Assembly: GCF_009857535.1 (NCBI RefSeq)
Contig: NZ_WWCS01000014.1
Span: 86,644-150,643, forward strand
DNA from: Duganella margarita
GTDB lineage: Bacteria > Pseudomonadota > Gammaproteobacteria > Burkholderiales > Burkholderiaceae_D
DNA length: 64,000 bases
Reading direction: 5' to 3'
Made by a program: the position numbers and the translations under genes. Below, one piece after another: positions 8,395-17,590 of the stretch (position 1 is its first letter; every line of letters starts with the position of its first letter). The notes beneath the pieces are model-generated. The model had not been told where the DNA came from and ran no database searches. It worked only from the letters and a program-made list of their open reading frames with translations.

Positions 8395-9665
8395 CCGGCC
8401 CCGCCGGCAAGCCGTCCGCGCTGCGCGCTGTCGTCATCGACGGCTGCCCCGCCGACCTGGAAGCCACCGTCGCGCAATGCCGCGCCGCTGGCGTCATCGT
8501 CAACGGCTGGTCCGACTGCGGCGCCGGCGCACTGGAACTGATTGAATCCCTGCCGGCTCCGCCCGACCTGGTCATCACGGAACTCGACCTGCCCGACATG
8601 GACGGCGCCGACCTGCTGCAGGCGCTCTCGATGCTGGAACCGGGCCTGCCGGTGGTGCTGGTCAGCCGCCACAGCGCGCGCCTGCACGACGCCGCGCTGA
8701 CCTTGGCCGCCGCGCTCGGACTGGAAGCGCTGGGCGCCCTGAACAAGCCACTGGCAGCACAAGCACTGCAAGACCTGACCCGCGGCTGCGCAAACGCCGC
8801 CGCCCGCGCGGCCGCGCTGCGGGTGTTGCCGCCGCGCTGCGACGCCGACGCGCCCCGGCCCGACGCCGGCGAACTGCTTGGCGCCGTCCGCCAGCAGCAG
8901 TTCGACCTGTATTACCAGCCCAAGACCGCATTGCATGACGGCGTGCTGCGCGGCGTCGAAGCCTTGCTGCGTTGGCGCCATCCGCATCACGGCCTGCTGT
9001 CGCCGGCCTGCTTCCTGCCACAGGCGGAAGCGGCCAGCCTGGTCGACATCCTCACCGTGGAAGTAGTCCGGATGGCGCTGCGCGACTGGCGCCACTGGCA
9101 TGCCGAAGGCCTGTCGCTGCCAATTTCGATCAACCTGTCGCCGCTGTCGCTGGCCGACCCGCACCTTGCGGAACAACTGATCAAGGCCGTCAACGACGCC
9201 GGCGTGCCGCCGCGCGCCATCACCTTCGAGATTATCGAGCACGAAGAAATCGCCGACCTGGCGACCGCGCTGCGCATCCTCATCAAGCTGCGCATGCACG
9301 GCTTCGGCCTGGCGCTGGACGATTACGGCGCCGGTTACGCCTCACTGTTGCAGCTGTCACGCTTTCCGTTCACCGAGCTGAAACTGGACCGCTGTCTGGT
9401 GCACAACGCCAGCAGGCGCCCGCACATGCACGCGTTGCTGCGCCACGCCATCGCCACCGCGCGCGCGATCGGCGTCACCAGCGTGGCGGAAGGCATCGAA
9501 CGGGAACAGGATCGGCTGCTGTTGCGCGAACTGGGATGCGACCTGGCGCAGGGTTACCTGATCGCCAGGCCGATGCCGGCCGCTGCGCTGCCGCTGTGGC
9601 GCGGCAAATCAGCTGCGGCAGGCAAAGTTGCAGGGACGGGTGCGGTGATCCAGCTGCGACCGTAG
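8391..9665 (+). CDS. Receiver-EAL protein with Glu at the phosphorylation site
   Basis: 424 residues: an N-terminal receiver-like domain (about 8-130) and an EAL domain (about 160-405). The receiver has lost most chemistry. The acidic pair is reduced to one Asp (VVIDG), and the acceptor position in the line TELDLPDMDG is Glu64 where Asp is normal, while the switch Lys-Pro (NKP) remains. Glu there often mimics phosphorylation. The EAL domain looks active: GVEALLRWRHP, NLSP, FEIIEHEE, LDDYGAGYASL, LKLDR, VAEGIE and QGYLIARP are all present. It should hydrolyse cyclic di-GMP, perhaps without normal phospho-control. It is coupled by a four-base overlap to the chemoreceptor gene upstream. No other gene follows on this strand. 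Confidence 0.9.
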   Translation: MTGPAGKPSALRAVVIDGCPADLEATVAQCRAAGVIVNGWSDCGAGALELIESLPAPPDLVITELDLPDMDGADLLQALSMLEPGLPVVLVSRHSARLHDAALTLAAALGLEALGALNKPLAAQALQDLTRGCANAAARAAALRVLPPRCDADAPRPDAGELLGAVRQQQFDLYYQPKTALHDGVLRGVEALLRWRHPHHGLLSPACFLPQAEAASLVDILTVEVVRMALRDWRHWHAEGLSLPISINLSPLSLADPHLAEQLIKAVNDAGVPPRAITFEIIEHEEIADLATALRILIKLRMHGFGLALDDYGAGYASLLQLSRFPFTELKLDRCLVHNASRRPHMHALLRHAIATARAIGVTSVAEGIEREQDRLLLRELGCDLAQGYLIARPMPAAALPLWRGKSAAAGKVAGTGAVIQLRP

Positions 9666-9689
9666 GGACTGGCTCGCGGCCGGTGTTCA

Positions 9690-10610
9690 CTAGGAGATGT
9701 TATAGCGATCGCACGGTTCCATTTGATCCGGCACTTGTTCGCCGCACTGCTCCAGCAGCGAGCGTTCGATATTGCGCGTCATGGCGTTCAGCGCCAGGCA
9801 GTTGGGATCGGTGCCGAACGGCTCCGAAATCTCCTGCGCGATCGCTTCCAGCGCAAACAGCGTGTAGGCCACGAACACGCATACCAGCGGCGTCGCCATG
9901 CCCAGGTCCGCCACCAGCCCAAACGGCAGCATGAAGCAGTACAGATACACGGTCCGGTGCACCAGCACGCCGTAGGCGAACGGAATCGGCGTATTCGAGA
10001 TGCGCTCGCAACCGCCGACGGCGGCCGCCAACTCGCTGACCTGGGCGTCCAGTAGCCACAGCAGCGGTTCGCCCTCGCCGCGTTTGCGGCCGGCGCGCGA
10101 CAGCATCAGGCGGATGCGGTCCAGCAGCGCCACCGGAATATAATGCATGCCACTCAATTCCTGGCACTCCTGCGGCGAAAGATAGCGCGCCAGGTCTGCC
10201 CCGGGATCGGTCTTGCGCAGCTGGTGCGTGAGTGCGTAGACGAAGGCGATCAGGCGCTGCACGAACAGCTTGCGCTCGAAGCCATCGCCGTCCTGCGGCA
10301 GGTAGTTGACCACTTGCGACGTAAGTGCCCGCGCCGCGATCAGGATGCGGCCCCAGATCTGGCGCGCTTCGACATAGCGCGCATAGGCGGCATTGTTGCG
10401 GAACGCCAGGAAGATCGCCAGGCTAACGCCGATCAGCGGGAAAGGCACGGTATCGAGCGGCATCTTGCCGCCCATGATGTGGCCATGGGTGATGACCGCC
10501 ACCCCGCTGATGGCCAGGATGATCAGCAGCTGCGGCACGATGGATTTGAGTACGGAGCCATCCCAGATGAACAGCATCCGCAACCAGTTGGCTGGCGGAC
10601 GGATGATCAT
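9690..10610 (-). CDS. Bestrophin-like anion channel (YneE family)
   Basis: 306 residues from the ATG at 10610. The opening MIIRPPANWLRMLFIWDGSV and the pattern of hydrophobic helices (about 25-45, 50-70, 205-230, 235-260) match prokaryotic bestrophins, as does the motif FLAFRNNAAYARYVEARQIWG. Bacterial members of the family form pentameric ion channels in the inner membrane; their physiological ion and role are poorly defined. A longer frame exists upstream but belongs to the preceding gene's coding region. The ATG overlaps that gene's TGA by four bases, so translation is coupled to the YdeP-like oxidoreductase. The 3' end faces the receiver-EAL gene across 24 bases. Confidence 0.88.
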   Translation of the reverse strand: MIIRPPANWLRMLFIWDGSVLKSIVPQLLIILAISGVAVITHGHIMGGKMPLDTVPFPLIGVSLAIFLAFRNNAAYARYVEARQIWGRILIAARALTSQVVNYLPQDGDGFERKLFVQRLIAFVYALTHQLRKTDPGADLARYLSPQECQELSGMHYIPVALLDRIRLMLSRAGRKRGEGEPLLWLLDAQVSELAAAVGGCERISNTPIPFAYGVLVHRTVYLYCFMLPFGLVADLGMATPLVCVFVAYTLFALEAIAQEISEPFGTDPNCLALNAMTRNIERSLLEQCGEQVPDQMEPCDRYNIS

Positions 10611-12922
10611 GATGCCGCCGCTGCCGTCAACAAGACCGGAATCGATTTGGAGGTCGGCGTGCCGGCCCCATCGGCCACGCTGGCCAGCGGCACCAGCGGA
10701 TTGGTCTCCGGGTAGTAGGCGCCGATGCAGCCGCGCGGGATATCGTAGGCCACCAGCATAAAGCCAGCGGCGCGGCGCTCGATGCCGTCGTCCCACACGC
10801 TCTGCACATCCACCCAGTCGCCGGCCTTCATGCCCAGCATGTCGATGTCGGCCTGGTTGATGAAGATCACCCGGCGCATGCCGAACACACCCCGATAGCG
10901 GTCATCCATTGCATAGATGGTGGTGTTGTACTGGTCGTGCGAGCGGGTGGTCATCATCACCATCAACTTTTCGCCGTGCCTGGCGCGCGCGCGGTGGATC
11001 GGCGTGTCCAGTTCAATCCCGTGTGTCACGAATTGCGCCTTGCCGCTGGTGGTATGCCATTCGCGCTCGCGCGAAGCCACCTTGAGGTGGAAGCCGCCCG
11101 GCCTGGCCACGCGCGCGTTGTAGTCGTAAAAATCGTCGAACACTTTTTCGATATCGTCGCGGATCAGCGCATAGTCGTTGCGGTAGGCCTTCCACTTCAG
11201 CTGATAGCGCTCGCCCAGCGTGGCCTGCGCCATGCGCGAGACGATGGCGATTTCCGACAGCAGGTCCGGCGCCGCCGGCTTGTTCAGGCCAAACGAAATG
11301 TGCACCATGCTCATCGAGTCTTCCACCGTCACGCCTTGCGGCACGCCATTCTGCGCATCGATCTCGGTACGGCCCAGCGTCGGCAGGATCAGCGCCTTGC
11401 GGCCGTGGATCAAATGGCTGCGATTGAGCTTGGTGGCCACATGCGCCGTCAACGCGCACGATTGCAGCGCCTTGAAGGTCAGCGGCGTGTCCGGCGTGGC
11501 CATGGCGAAGTTGCCGCCCAGGCCCACGAACACCTTGACCTTCCCCTCCGCCATGGCGCCGATGGTGGCCACCACGTCCAGCCCATGCTGGCGCGGCGGC
11601 ACGAAGCCGAATACGCGTTCCATGCGGTCGAGGAAGGCGGTGGTTGGCTGTTCCTCGATGCCCACGGTGCGGTCGCCCTGCACATTGGAGTGGCCGCGCA
11701 CCGGGCACAGACCGGCGCCCTGGCGGCCGATATTGCCGCGCATGAGCATCAGGTTGGACAGCATCTGGATCGTCGCCACCGAATTTTTATGCTGGGTCAG
11801 GCCCATGCCCCAGGTGGCGATCACGCGTTCGCCGCGCGCGTAGATCTCCGCCAGCTGGTCAATCTGCTCGCGCGACACGCCGGATTCCGCCACCAGCAGC
11901 GGCCATTTTTCGGCGCGCAGATCACGCGCAAATTCCTGGAAGCCGGTGGTGTGCTGGGCGATGAAATCGAGATCAATCAGGCGCTTCGTGCCGATCAATA
12001 CCGCCCGGTCGTCCAGTTCCAGCAGACGCTTGGCCAGGGCCTTGATCAGCGCCAGGTCACCGCTCAGCTTGGGCTGCACGAACAGCGAGCTGATCGGCGT
12101 GCTGGACATGGTCAGCATCTCCAGCGGATGCTGCGGACTGGTAAACCGCTCCAGCCCACGCTCGCGCAGCGGATTGATGGAGACGATGGTGGCGCCGCGC
12201 CTGGCGCATTCGCGCAATTCGCCCAGCATGCGCGGGTGATTGGTGGCCGGATTCTGGCCGAAGATCAGCAGCGTGTCGGCGTGTTCGAAATCGTCCAGCG
12301 TCACTGTCCCCTTGCCAATGCCGACGGTGCCGGGCAAGCCGCGGCTGGTGGCCTCGTGACACATATTGGAGCAGTCCGGGAAGTTGTTGGTGCCGAAGGC
12401 GCGCACAAACAGCTGGTACAGAAAGGCCGCCTCGTTACTGGCGCGGCCGGAGGTATAAAACGCTGCCTGGTTGGGGTCATCCAGCGCATTCAGTTCGTCG
12501 GCGATCAGGCGGAAGGCATCGTCCCACGCAATCGGCGCGTACTTGTCGCTGGCCGGGTCGTAAACCATGGGATGCGTCAGGCGGCCATGCTGTTCCAGCT
12601 CATAATCCGATTGCTGCAGCAGTTCGGCAACCGTATGCGCGGCAAAGAAATCCGGCGTCACGCGCTTGCTGGTCGATTCCGCCGCCACCGCCTTGACGCC
12701 GTTCTCGCAGAATTCAAAGGTGGAAGAATGCTCACGGTCCGGCCATGCGCAACCGGGGCAATCAAAGCCATCCGGCTGGTTCTGCGCGAACAGCGACTTG
12801 TAATTGACGCCGCTCACGCGCTCCTTGATCAGGTTTATCGCCACATACTTCAACGCGCCCCAGCCGGCGGCGGCGTGCTGATAGGGTGCGATGTGTCCCG
12901 TTTTTTCTTCTTGCTCGGCCAT
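10607..12922 (-). CDS. FdhF/YdeP-type molybdopterin oxidoreductase
   Basis: 771 residues, the usual length of the YdeP group within the formate dehydrogenase/DMSO reductase superfamily. The N-terminus has CPGCAWPD and FCENGVKAVAAE, then the molybdopterin domains (IFGQNPATNHPRML, WGMGLTQHKN, GLCPVRGHSNVQGDR) and a C-terminal molydopterin dinucleotide-binding domain (MMTTRSHDQYNTTIYAMDDRYRG). There is no room for the N-terminal iron-sulfur cluster of classic formate dehydrogenases. No Tat signal is visible, so it is probably cytoplasmic. The E. coli relative YdeP is tied to acid resistance; the substrate here cannot be told. It overlaps the bestrophin gene by four bases and lies 12 bases after the GGDEF-EAL gene region's end. 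Confidence 0.9.
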   Translation of the reverse strand: MAEQEEKTGHIAPYQHAAAGWGALKYVAINLIKERVSGVNYKSLFAQNQPDGFDCPGCAWPDREHSSTFEFCENGVKAVAAESTSKRVTPDFFAAHTVAELLQQSDYELEQHGRLTHPMVYDPASDKYAPIAWDDAFRLIADELNALDDPNQAAFYTSGRASNEAAFLYQLFVRAFGTNNFPDCSNMCHEATSRGLPGTVGIGKGTVTLDDFEHADTLLIFGQNPATNHPRMLGELRECARRGATIVSINPLRERGLERFTSPQHPLEMLTMSSTPISSLFVQPKLSGDLALIKALAKRLLELDDRAVLIGTKRLIDLDFIAQHTTGFQEFARDLRAEKWPLLVAESGVSREQIDQLAEIYARGERVIATWGMGLTQHKNSVATIQMLSNLMLMRGNIGRQGAGLCPVRGHSNVQGDRTVGIEEQPTTAFLDRMERVFGFVPPRQHGLDVVATIGAMAEGKVKVFVGLGGNFAMATPDTPLTFKALQSCALTAHVATKLNRSHLIHGRKALILPTLGRTEIDAQNGVPQGVTVEDSMSMVHISFGLNKPAAPDLLSEIAIVSRMAQATLGERYQLKWKAYRNDYALIRDDIEKVFDDFYDYNARVARPGGFHLKVASREREWHTTSGKAQFVTHGIELDTPIHRARARHGEKLMVMMTTRSHDQYNTTIYAMDDRYRGVFGMRRVIFINQADIDMLGMKAGDWVDVQSVWDDGIERRAAGFMLVAYDIPRGCIGAYYPETNPLVPLASVADGAGTPTSKSIPVLLTAAAAS

Positions 12923-12934
12923 GATGAATGCTCC

Positions 12935-15706
12935 TTAGATTGACGTGTCCAGCATAGCGTCAGCCAGCTTCCGGGAAGGAGCACAGAACACCCCCGCCTC
13001 GGGGAGTACAGCGAGCTCCCCCAGCGGCACGGCGCGTCCGAACAGGTAGCCCTGGAAAGCGTTGCAGCCAAAGGCTTCCAGCGCCGACCACTGCTCGCGC
13101 GTCTCCACGCCTTCCGCCACCACCGCCAGGTCCATGCTGTACGCCAGCGTGATGATGGCGCGCACAATGCTGGAGGCGTGGCGGGTATGCAGCATGTCGT
13201 GCACGAACGAACGGTCGATTTTCAGCTGATCGATCGGCAGCAGCTTCAGATAGCTCAGCGATGAATAGCCGGTGCCGAAATCGTCCAGCGCAAAGCCGAC
13301 GCCGTGGGCTTTCAAGGTTGTCATCTTTGCGATCACGTCATCCATGTCGGCCAGCAGCATGCTTTCGGTCAGTTCCAGTTTGAGCAGACGCGGATCGGCG
13401 CCGGTGCGCTCCAGCACCGCCAGCACCTGGTCGACAAACGCCGGCTGGCGGAACTGGCGCGCGCTGACGTTGACCGCCATGGTCAGGTGCGCGCTGTCGG
13501 CCGCCGTCGCCCAGCACACCAGCTGGCGGCAGGCCGCTTCCAGCACCCAGTCGCCCAGTTCGACGATCAGGCCGGACTTCTCGGCTTGCGGAATGAATTC
13601 GCCGGGGCCGATCAGGCCGCGTTGCGGATGCTGCCAGCGCAGCAGCGCTTCCACCCCGGTGACGCGGCCGCCGGTGTCCACCACCGGCTGGTAATACAGC
13701 CGCAATTCGTCGCGCTGCAAGGCGTAACGCAGGTCCGCTTCCAGCGTGGCGGAAGCGTCCAGCGCCACCTGCATATGCGGATCGAAGAAGCGGAAGGTGG
13801 CGCGGCCGGCCGCCTTGGCTTCATACATCGCCATGTCGGCCTGGCGCAGCAAGTCGTTGATGGTGTGATGCTCGGCGCCGAACAGCACCACGCCGATACT
13901 CGGCGTGCTGCGCACTTCGTGGCCCTCCAGCAGATAGCAGCGGCTCAGCGAATCGAGCACCTTGCCGGCGACGGCGGCGGCATTGCCCATGGCCTGCTGT
14001 TGATCCTGGCCCAGGTCTTCCAGCAGGATGACGAATTCGTCGCCGCCCAGCCGCGCCACGGTATCGGTTTCGCGGGTCACTTCGCCCAGGCGGAACGCCA
14101 CCATCTCCAGCAAGCGGTCGCCCATGTCGTGGCCCAGGGTGTCGTTCAGGGATTTGAAGTTATCCAGATCGACAAACAGCACCGCGCCGTGCAGGCTGCT
14201 GCGTGTGGCCTTGGCGATGGCATGGTGCAGCCGGTCCAGCAGCAGGCGGCGGTTGGGCAGATTGGTCAGGCCGTCGTAGAAGGCCAGGTGGGCAATCTCG
14301 GCCTCCGCCAGCTTGCGCGCGCTGATGTCCATGCGCGTGCCCAGCATGCGCAGCGGCTTGCCGTCGGCGGCGCGCTCCACCACCCGCCCCCGGCTCTGCA
14401 CCCAGATCCAGTGGCCGGCCCGGTGGCGCATGCGGTATTCGGCCTCGAACGAGCGTGAGCCGTCGGCCAGGTGGGCGGCTAACGCCGCCTCGATACCGGG
14501 GATGTCGTCGTTCTTGACCATGCCGCGCCAATCGACAACGCCCACGTTCAGCTCTTCCTCGGTGTAGCCCAGCATGGCGGCGGCGCGCCCGTCCACCGTG
14601 CGGCGATCGTTTACCATATGCCATTCCCACAGCCCCAGATTGGCGCCGTTGAGCGCCAGTTCGATCTTCTCTGCGGCGGCGGCCTGCTCTTCCTCGCGCG
14701 CCTCGGCCAGGTCTTCCAGCACCTGCCGGCGGCGCTGCACCAGGATCAAGCCGCCGCTGGCGGTCACACCGAACACCAGCCACGCAACGCCACAGGTCCA
14801 GGCCATGCTATGCCAGCCGGCGGCCACCAGGGCCTGGTTGCGGCCCAGGCTCACCACCAGCGTCTTGTCCAGTCCAAGGCCGCGCAGCAACATGGTGCGC
14901 TGGACCACCAATCGCTGCTCGCCGCTGGCGGTCACGCCATCGAACACGGTTTCCGAGCGATGGCTGTTCTGGTGACGCACAAAGAACGGATCGGGGGCGG
15001 CGCCGGCATTGCGCATGGCGGCGGGATCGGCCGGCACAAACAGGATGCGGCGGCCGCTGTCTTCGGTGATGGCGCTGTTCATGTCCGGCGCATACAGCGC
15101 CGAGCGCATCACGGCGTCAAAATATTCGGGGTTGAGGATGGCGCTGACAGCGCCGTTGTTCCTGCCGTCCGGCCCTACCAGCGCCATCGACAGCTTGATG
15201 TTGAAGACGCCGGGCGTATTTTCGTAAGGCTGCGACAGATACAGCGTGTCCGGATCGCGCATATGCTCGACGCGGCTGGTGTAGTTCTGGTCATCCAGGC
15301 GGCGGTCGCGCAGGTCGTCGTCGGACATCACGATCTCGCCTTTGCGGTCCAGCACCAGCAGTGCGCGCACGCCGGGCATGGCGCGCTTGAGCGATTGCAG
15401 CAGCGTGCGGCGGCAATCGGCGGTGCAGTTGCCGCCACCACGCAAGGCATCGCGCACGCTGTCGAGCGCGCTGCGCACGCCTTCCAGCTGGTGACTCAGG
15501 TTTTCGTCGATGATCAGCGTCTGCAGGCGCATCCGCTCGATATTGGAGGTCAGCAGGAGGCCGCGCTCATTCCAGACGAAATAGGTAATCAACAAGCCGC
15601 TGAGCGCCAGCACGAAGGCCAGCATCAGCCATTCGACGGCGCCGCTCCGCACGCCGGAAAACTTCTTGTAACGTTGGACGAACATACTTCCTCCCTGATT
15701 GAGCAT
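12935..15706 (-). CDS. Bifunctional sensor protein with PAS, GGDEF and EAL domains
   Basis: 923 residues. A transmembrane helix at about 25-45 and another at about 305-325 enclose a periplasmic sensor domain of roughly 260 residues, of a Cache-like type. A PAS domain with PAC follows (about 355-475), then GGDEF (about 480-650) and EAL (about 660-905). GGDEF is intact (RLGGDEFVILLEDLG), with an inhibitory-site RETD five residues before it. EAL is intact (GVEALLRWQHP, LELTESM, LDDFGTGYSSLSYL, LKIDRSFV, VAEGVE). Both synthesis and hydrolysis of cyclic di-GMP are possible. It lies upstream of the YdeP gene on the same strand with a 12-base gap; whether they share function is unknown. Confidence 0.92.
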   Translation of the reverse strand: MLNQGGSMFVQRYKKFSGVRSGAVEWLMLAFVLALSGLLITYFVWNERGLLLTSNIERMRLQTLIIDENLSHQLEGVRSALDSVRDALRGGGNCTADCRRTLLQSLKRAMPGVRALLVLDRKGEIVMSDDDLRDRRLDDQNYTSRVEHMRDPDTLYLSQPYENTPGVFNIKLSMALVGPDGRNNGAVSAILNPEYFDAVMRSALYAPDMNSAITEDSGRRILFVPADPAAMRNAGAAPDPFFVRHQNSHRSETVFDGVTASGEQRLVVQRTMLLRGLGLDKTLVVSLGRNQALVAAGWHSMAWTCGVAWLVFGVTASGGLILVQRRRQVLEDLAEAREEEQAAAAEKIELALNGANLGLWEWHMVNDRRTVDGRAAAMLGYTEEELNVGVVDWRGMVKNDDIPGIEAALAAHLADGSRSFEAEYRMRHRAGHWIWVQSRGRVVERAADGKPLRMLGTRMDISARKLAEAEIAHLAFYDGLTNLPNRRLLLDRLHHAIAKATRSSLHGAVLFVDLDNFKSLNDTLGHDMGDRLLEMVAFRLGEVTRETDTVARLGGDEFVILLEDLGQDQQQAMGNAAAVAGKVLDSLSRCYLLEGHEVRSTPSIGVVLFGAEHHTINDLLRQADMAMYEAKAAGRATFRFFDPHMQVALDASATLEADLRYALQRDELRLYYQPVVDTGGRVTGVEALLRWQHPQRGLIGPGEFIPQAEKSGLIVELGDWVLEAACRQLVCWATAADSAHLTMAVNVSARQFRQPAFVDQVLAVLERTGADPRLLKLELTESMLLADMDDVIAKMTTLKAHGVGFALDDFGTGYSSLSYLKLLPIDQLKIDRSFVHDMLHTRHASSIVRAIITLAYSMDLAVVAEGVETREQWSALEAFGCNAFQGYLFGRAVPLGELAVLPEAGVFCAPSRKLADAMLDTSI

Positions 15707-15833
15707 GACTCAATATAAAATCAGGGAGGATTGATTGAAATTGCACCTTCGTATACGTACTCATACCAAGGTTTAGGTCAAGCGGCGCAAGTGACCGAGC
15801 ATCTGGCCGCGCGGGATAGGCTCTCCCCTCCCG

Positions 15834-17426
15834 TCAGTTCAGGGACAACAGCGGCCGGCGCACGTCGGCGTCGCCCTGCGCCAGGCGGAACACGCCGACG
15901 CAACCGGTCAGGTAGCTGGCCTGTTCCTGCATGCTGCCTGCCGCCGCTGCGGCCTGCTCCACCAGCGCCGCATTCTGCTGCGTCACCGCATCCATTTCCG
16001 TCATCGCCTGGTTGACATGGCCGATGCCGGTGCTCTGCTCACGCGAGGCATCGCTGATGGCCGCCATGATCTGCGTCACGCGCGACACGCTGCTCACCAC
16101 CTGCGCCATGGTGCTGCCGGCTTGCTCCACCAGGGTCTGGCCGGCGGCGATGCTGGCCACCGAGTTGTCGATCAGCTGCTTCACCTCGCGCGCGGCAGCC
16201 GCGCTGCGCTGCGCCAGGTTGCGCACTTCGGTGGCCACCACCGCAAAGCCGCGCCCCTGATCGCCGGCCCGCGCTGCCTCCACGGCGGCGTTCAGCGCCA
16301 GGATATTGGTCTGGAAGGCGATACCGTCGATGACGCCGATGATGTCGACCACGCGGCTGGAAGCGTCGTTGATATCGCCCATGGTCTGGATCACGCGGCC
16401 GATCACCTGTCCGCCCTGCTGCGCCACCTGCGCCGTGGTCTGCACCAGTTCATTGGCCTGGTGCGCGTTCTCCGCATTCTGGCGCACGGCGGCGGTCAGC
16501 TGTTCCATCGACGCCGCCGTCTCTTCCAGCGAACTGGCCTGGGTCTCGGTGCGCGCCGACAGATCCAAGTTGCCGACCGCGATCTGGCTCGACGCCGTGG
16601 CGATGGTCTCGGCGCTGCCGCGTATCTCGCCGATGGTGCCGACCAGGTTGTGCTGCATGGTGTGCATCGCGTGCAGCAGACTGCTGTCGTCGCCGTCGCT
16701 CAGCACCACCGGCTTGCTCAAGTCATTGGTGGCGATGCGATTGGCCACCGCCACCGCATATTCCGGCGCCCCGCCCAGCGCCCGGCTCAGACTGCGGTTA
16801 ACCGCCCCGGACACCAGCAACAGCACCGTGCCCGCAGCCAGCAGACCAAGCGCGGACATCATCAGCGAGCGATGGAAGTCCGCCTCGATATCGTCGGTGT
16901 ACACGCCGGTCAGGAACACCCAGCCCCACGGCTTGTAGCTGCTGATGCGCGCCAGCTTGGGCGTGGCGTCCTTCTGGCCGGGACGCTGCCACAGAAATTT
17001 CACAAAGCCGCTGCCCTCGGCGGTGCCGGCGATGCGGGCGAATTCGCGGAAGATGTAGACGCCGTCGGCATCGCGGAAGTCCAGCATGTTCTTGCCGTTC
17101 GAGGCGGGATTGCCGGGGTTTTGTAAAATCGTGCCGCCCGCGCTGATCAGCGACACGTAGCTGTCGGTTCCATAGCGCATGCTGTCCAGCGTCGCCATGG
17201 CGCGCCGCTGGGCGCCGGCCAGGTCGGCCTTGCCGTCACTGGCTTCCGCCGCATAGCGGCGCACGACATTGAGCGCCGCATCGTTCATATCCGTCAGCGC
17301 CTGCTGGCGTTCCTCAAAGCGCGTAGTGCGTAATTGCAGCGCGTCGACGACCGCCACGGCGGTCAGGCATAACAAGCTGCAGATCAGCGGCAACCACAGT
17401 TTCTGCTTGAAGGTCAGGGTGAGCAT
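15834..17426 (-). CDS. Methyl-accepting chemotaxis protein with a single Cache sensor domain
   Basis: 530 residues from the ATG at 17426, which has GGAG six bases upstream; an ATG 12 bases earlier lacks a site. The transmembrane helix spans about 9-29, then a periplasmic Cache-type sensor (about 35-185; YVSLISAGGTILQNP, DFRDADGVYIFREF, YKPWGWVFLTGVYTDD, typical of sCache_2), a second helix (about 190-210), a HAMP-like region and the signalling domain. Hairpin motifs FQTNILALNAAVEAARAGDQ and GRGFAVVATEVRNLAQRSA are present. Such sensors often bind small organic acids. A clear sigma-70 promoter lies at 17458-17486. It is a single-gene unit, divergent from the cytochrome c operon. Confidence 0.94.
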   Translation of the reverse strand: MLTLTFKQKLWLPLICSLLCLTAVAVVDALQLRTTRFEERQQALTDMNDAALNVVRRYAAEASDGKADLAGAQRRAMATLDSMRYGTDSYVSLISAGGTILQNPGNPASNGKNMLDFRDADGVYIFREFARIAGTAEGSGFVKFLWQRPGQKDATPKLARISSYKPWGWVFLTGVYTDDIEADFHRSLMMSALGLLAAGTVLLLVSGAVNRSLSRALGGAPEYAVAVANRIATNDLSKPVVLSDGDDSSLLHAMHTMQHNLVGTIGEIRGSAETIATASSQIAVGNLDLSARTETQASSLEETAASMEQLTAAVRQNAENAHQANELVQTTAQVAQQGGQVIGRVIQTMGDINDASSRVVDIIGVIDGIAFQTNILALNAAVEAARAGDQGRGFAVVATEVRNLAQRSAAAAREVKQLIDNSVASIAAGQTLVEQAGSTMAQVVSSVSRVTQIMAAISDASREQSTGIGHVNQAMTEMDAVTQQNAALVEQAAAAAGSMQEQASYLTGCVGVFRLAQGDADVRRPLLSLN

Positions 17427-17457
17427 GAAGTTCTCCAACGGGATGATCGGTCAATAG

Positions 17458-17486
17458 ACTATAATTGATCAATCGATTAATTACAA
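17458..17486 (-). promoter_or_regulatory. Probable sigma-70 promoter of the Cache chemoreceptor gene
   Basis: On the minus strand the -35 element TTGTAA (17486-17481) and the -10 element TATAGT (17463-17458) are 17 bases apart, the ideal spacing. Transcription would start near 17450, about 24 bases before the ATG at 17426. A palindrome ATTGATCAAT (17464-17473) lies in the spacer and could be a regulator site. The plus strand also carries TATAAT at 17460-17465, but without a matching -35 box. Confidence 0.55.
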
Positions 17487-17590
17487 TCGGTCCAGCCATG
17501 CTGTCTCGGAATAGTCACCATGCCATATGGCGAGTTACCAATCCGCGGCGCCGATGGCAAAGTGGCAGCATGGACCAAAAGGGAGCCCTC

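Noticed and set aside
7425..9299. 624-residue open frame on the minus strand
   Set aside because: Antisense to two clear genes (chemoreceptor and receiver-EAL); it holds runs of Ser, Cys and Ala typical of shadow frames.
10937..12943. 668-residue open frame on the plus strand
   Set aside because: Antisense to the YdeP-type enzyme; composition and lack of motifs mark it as a shadow.
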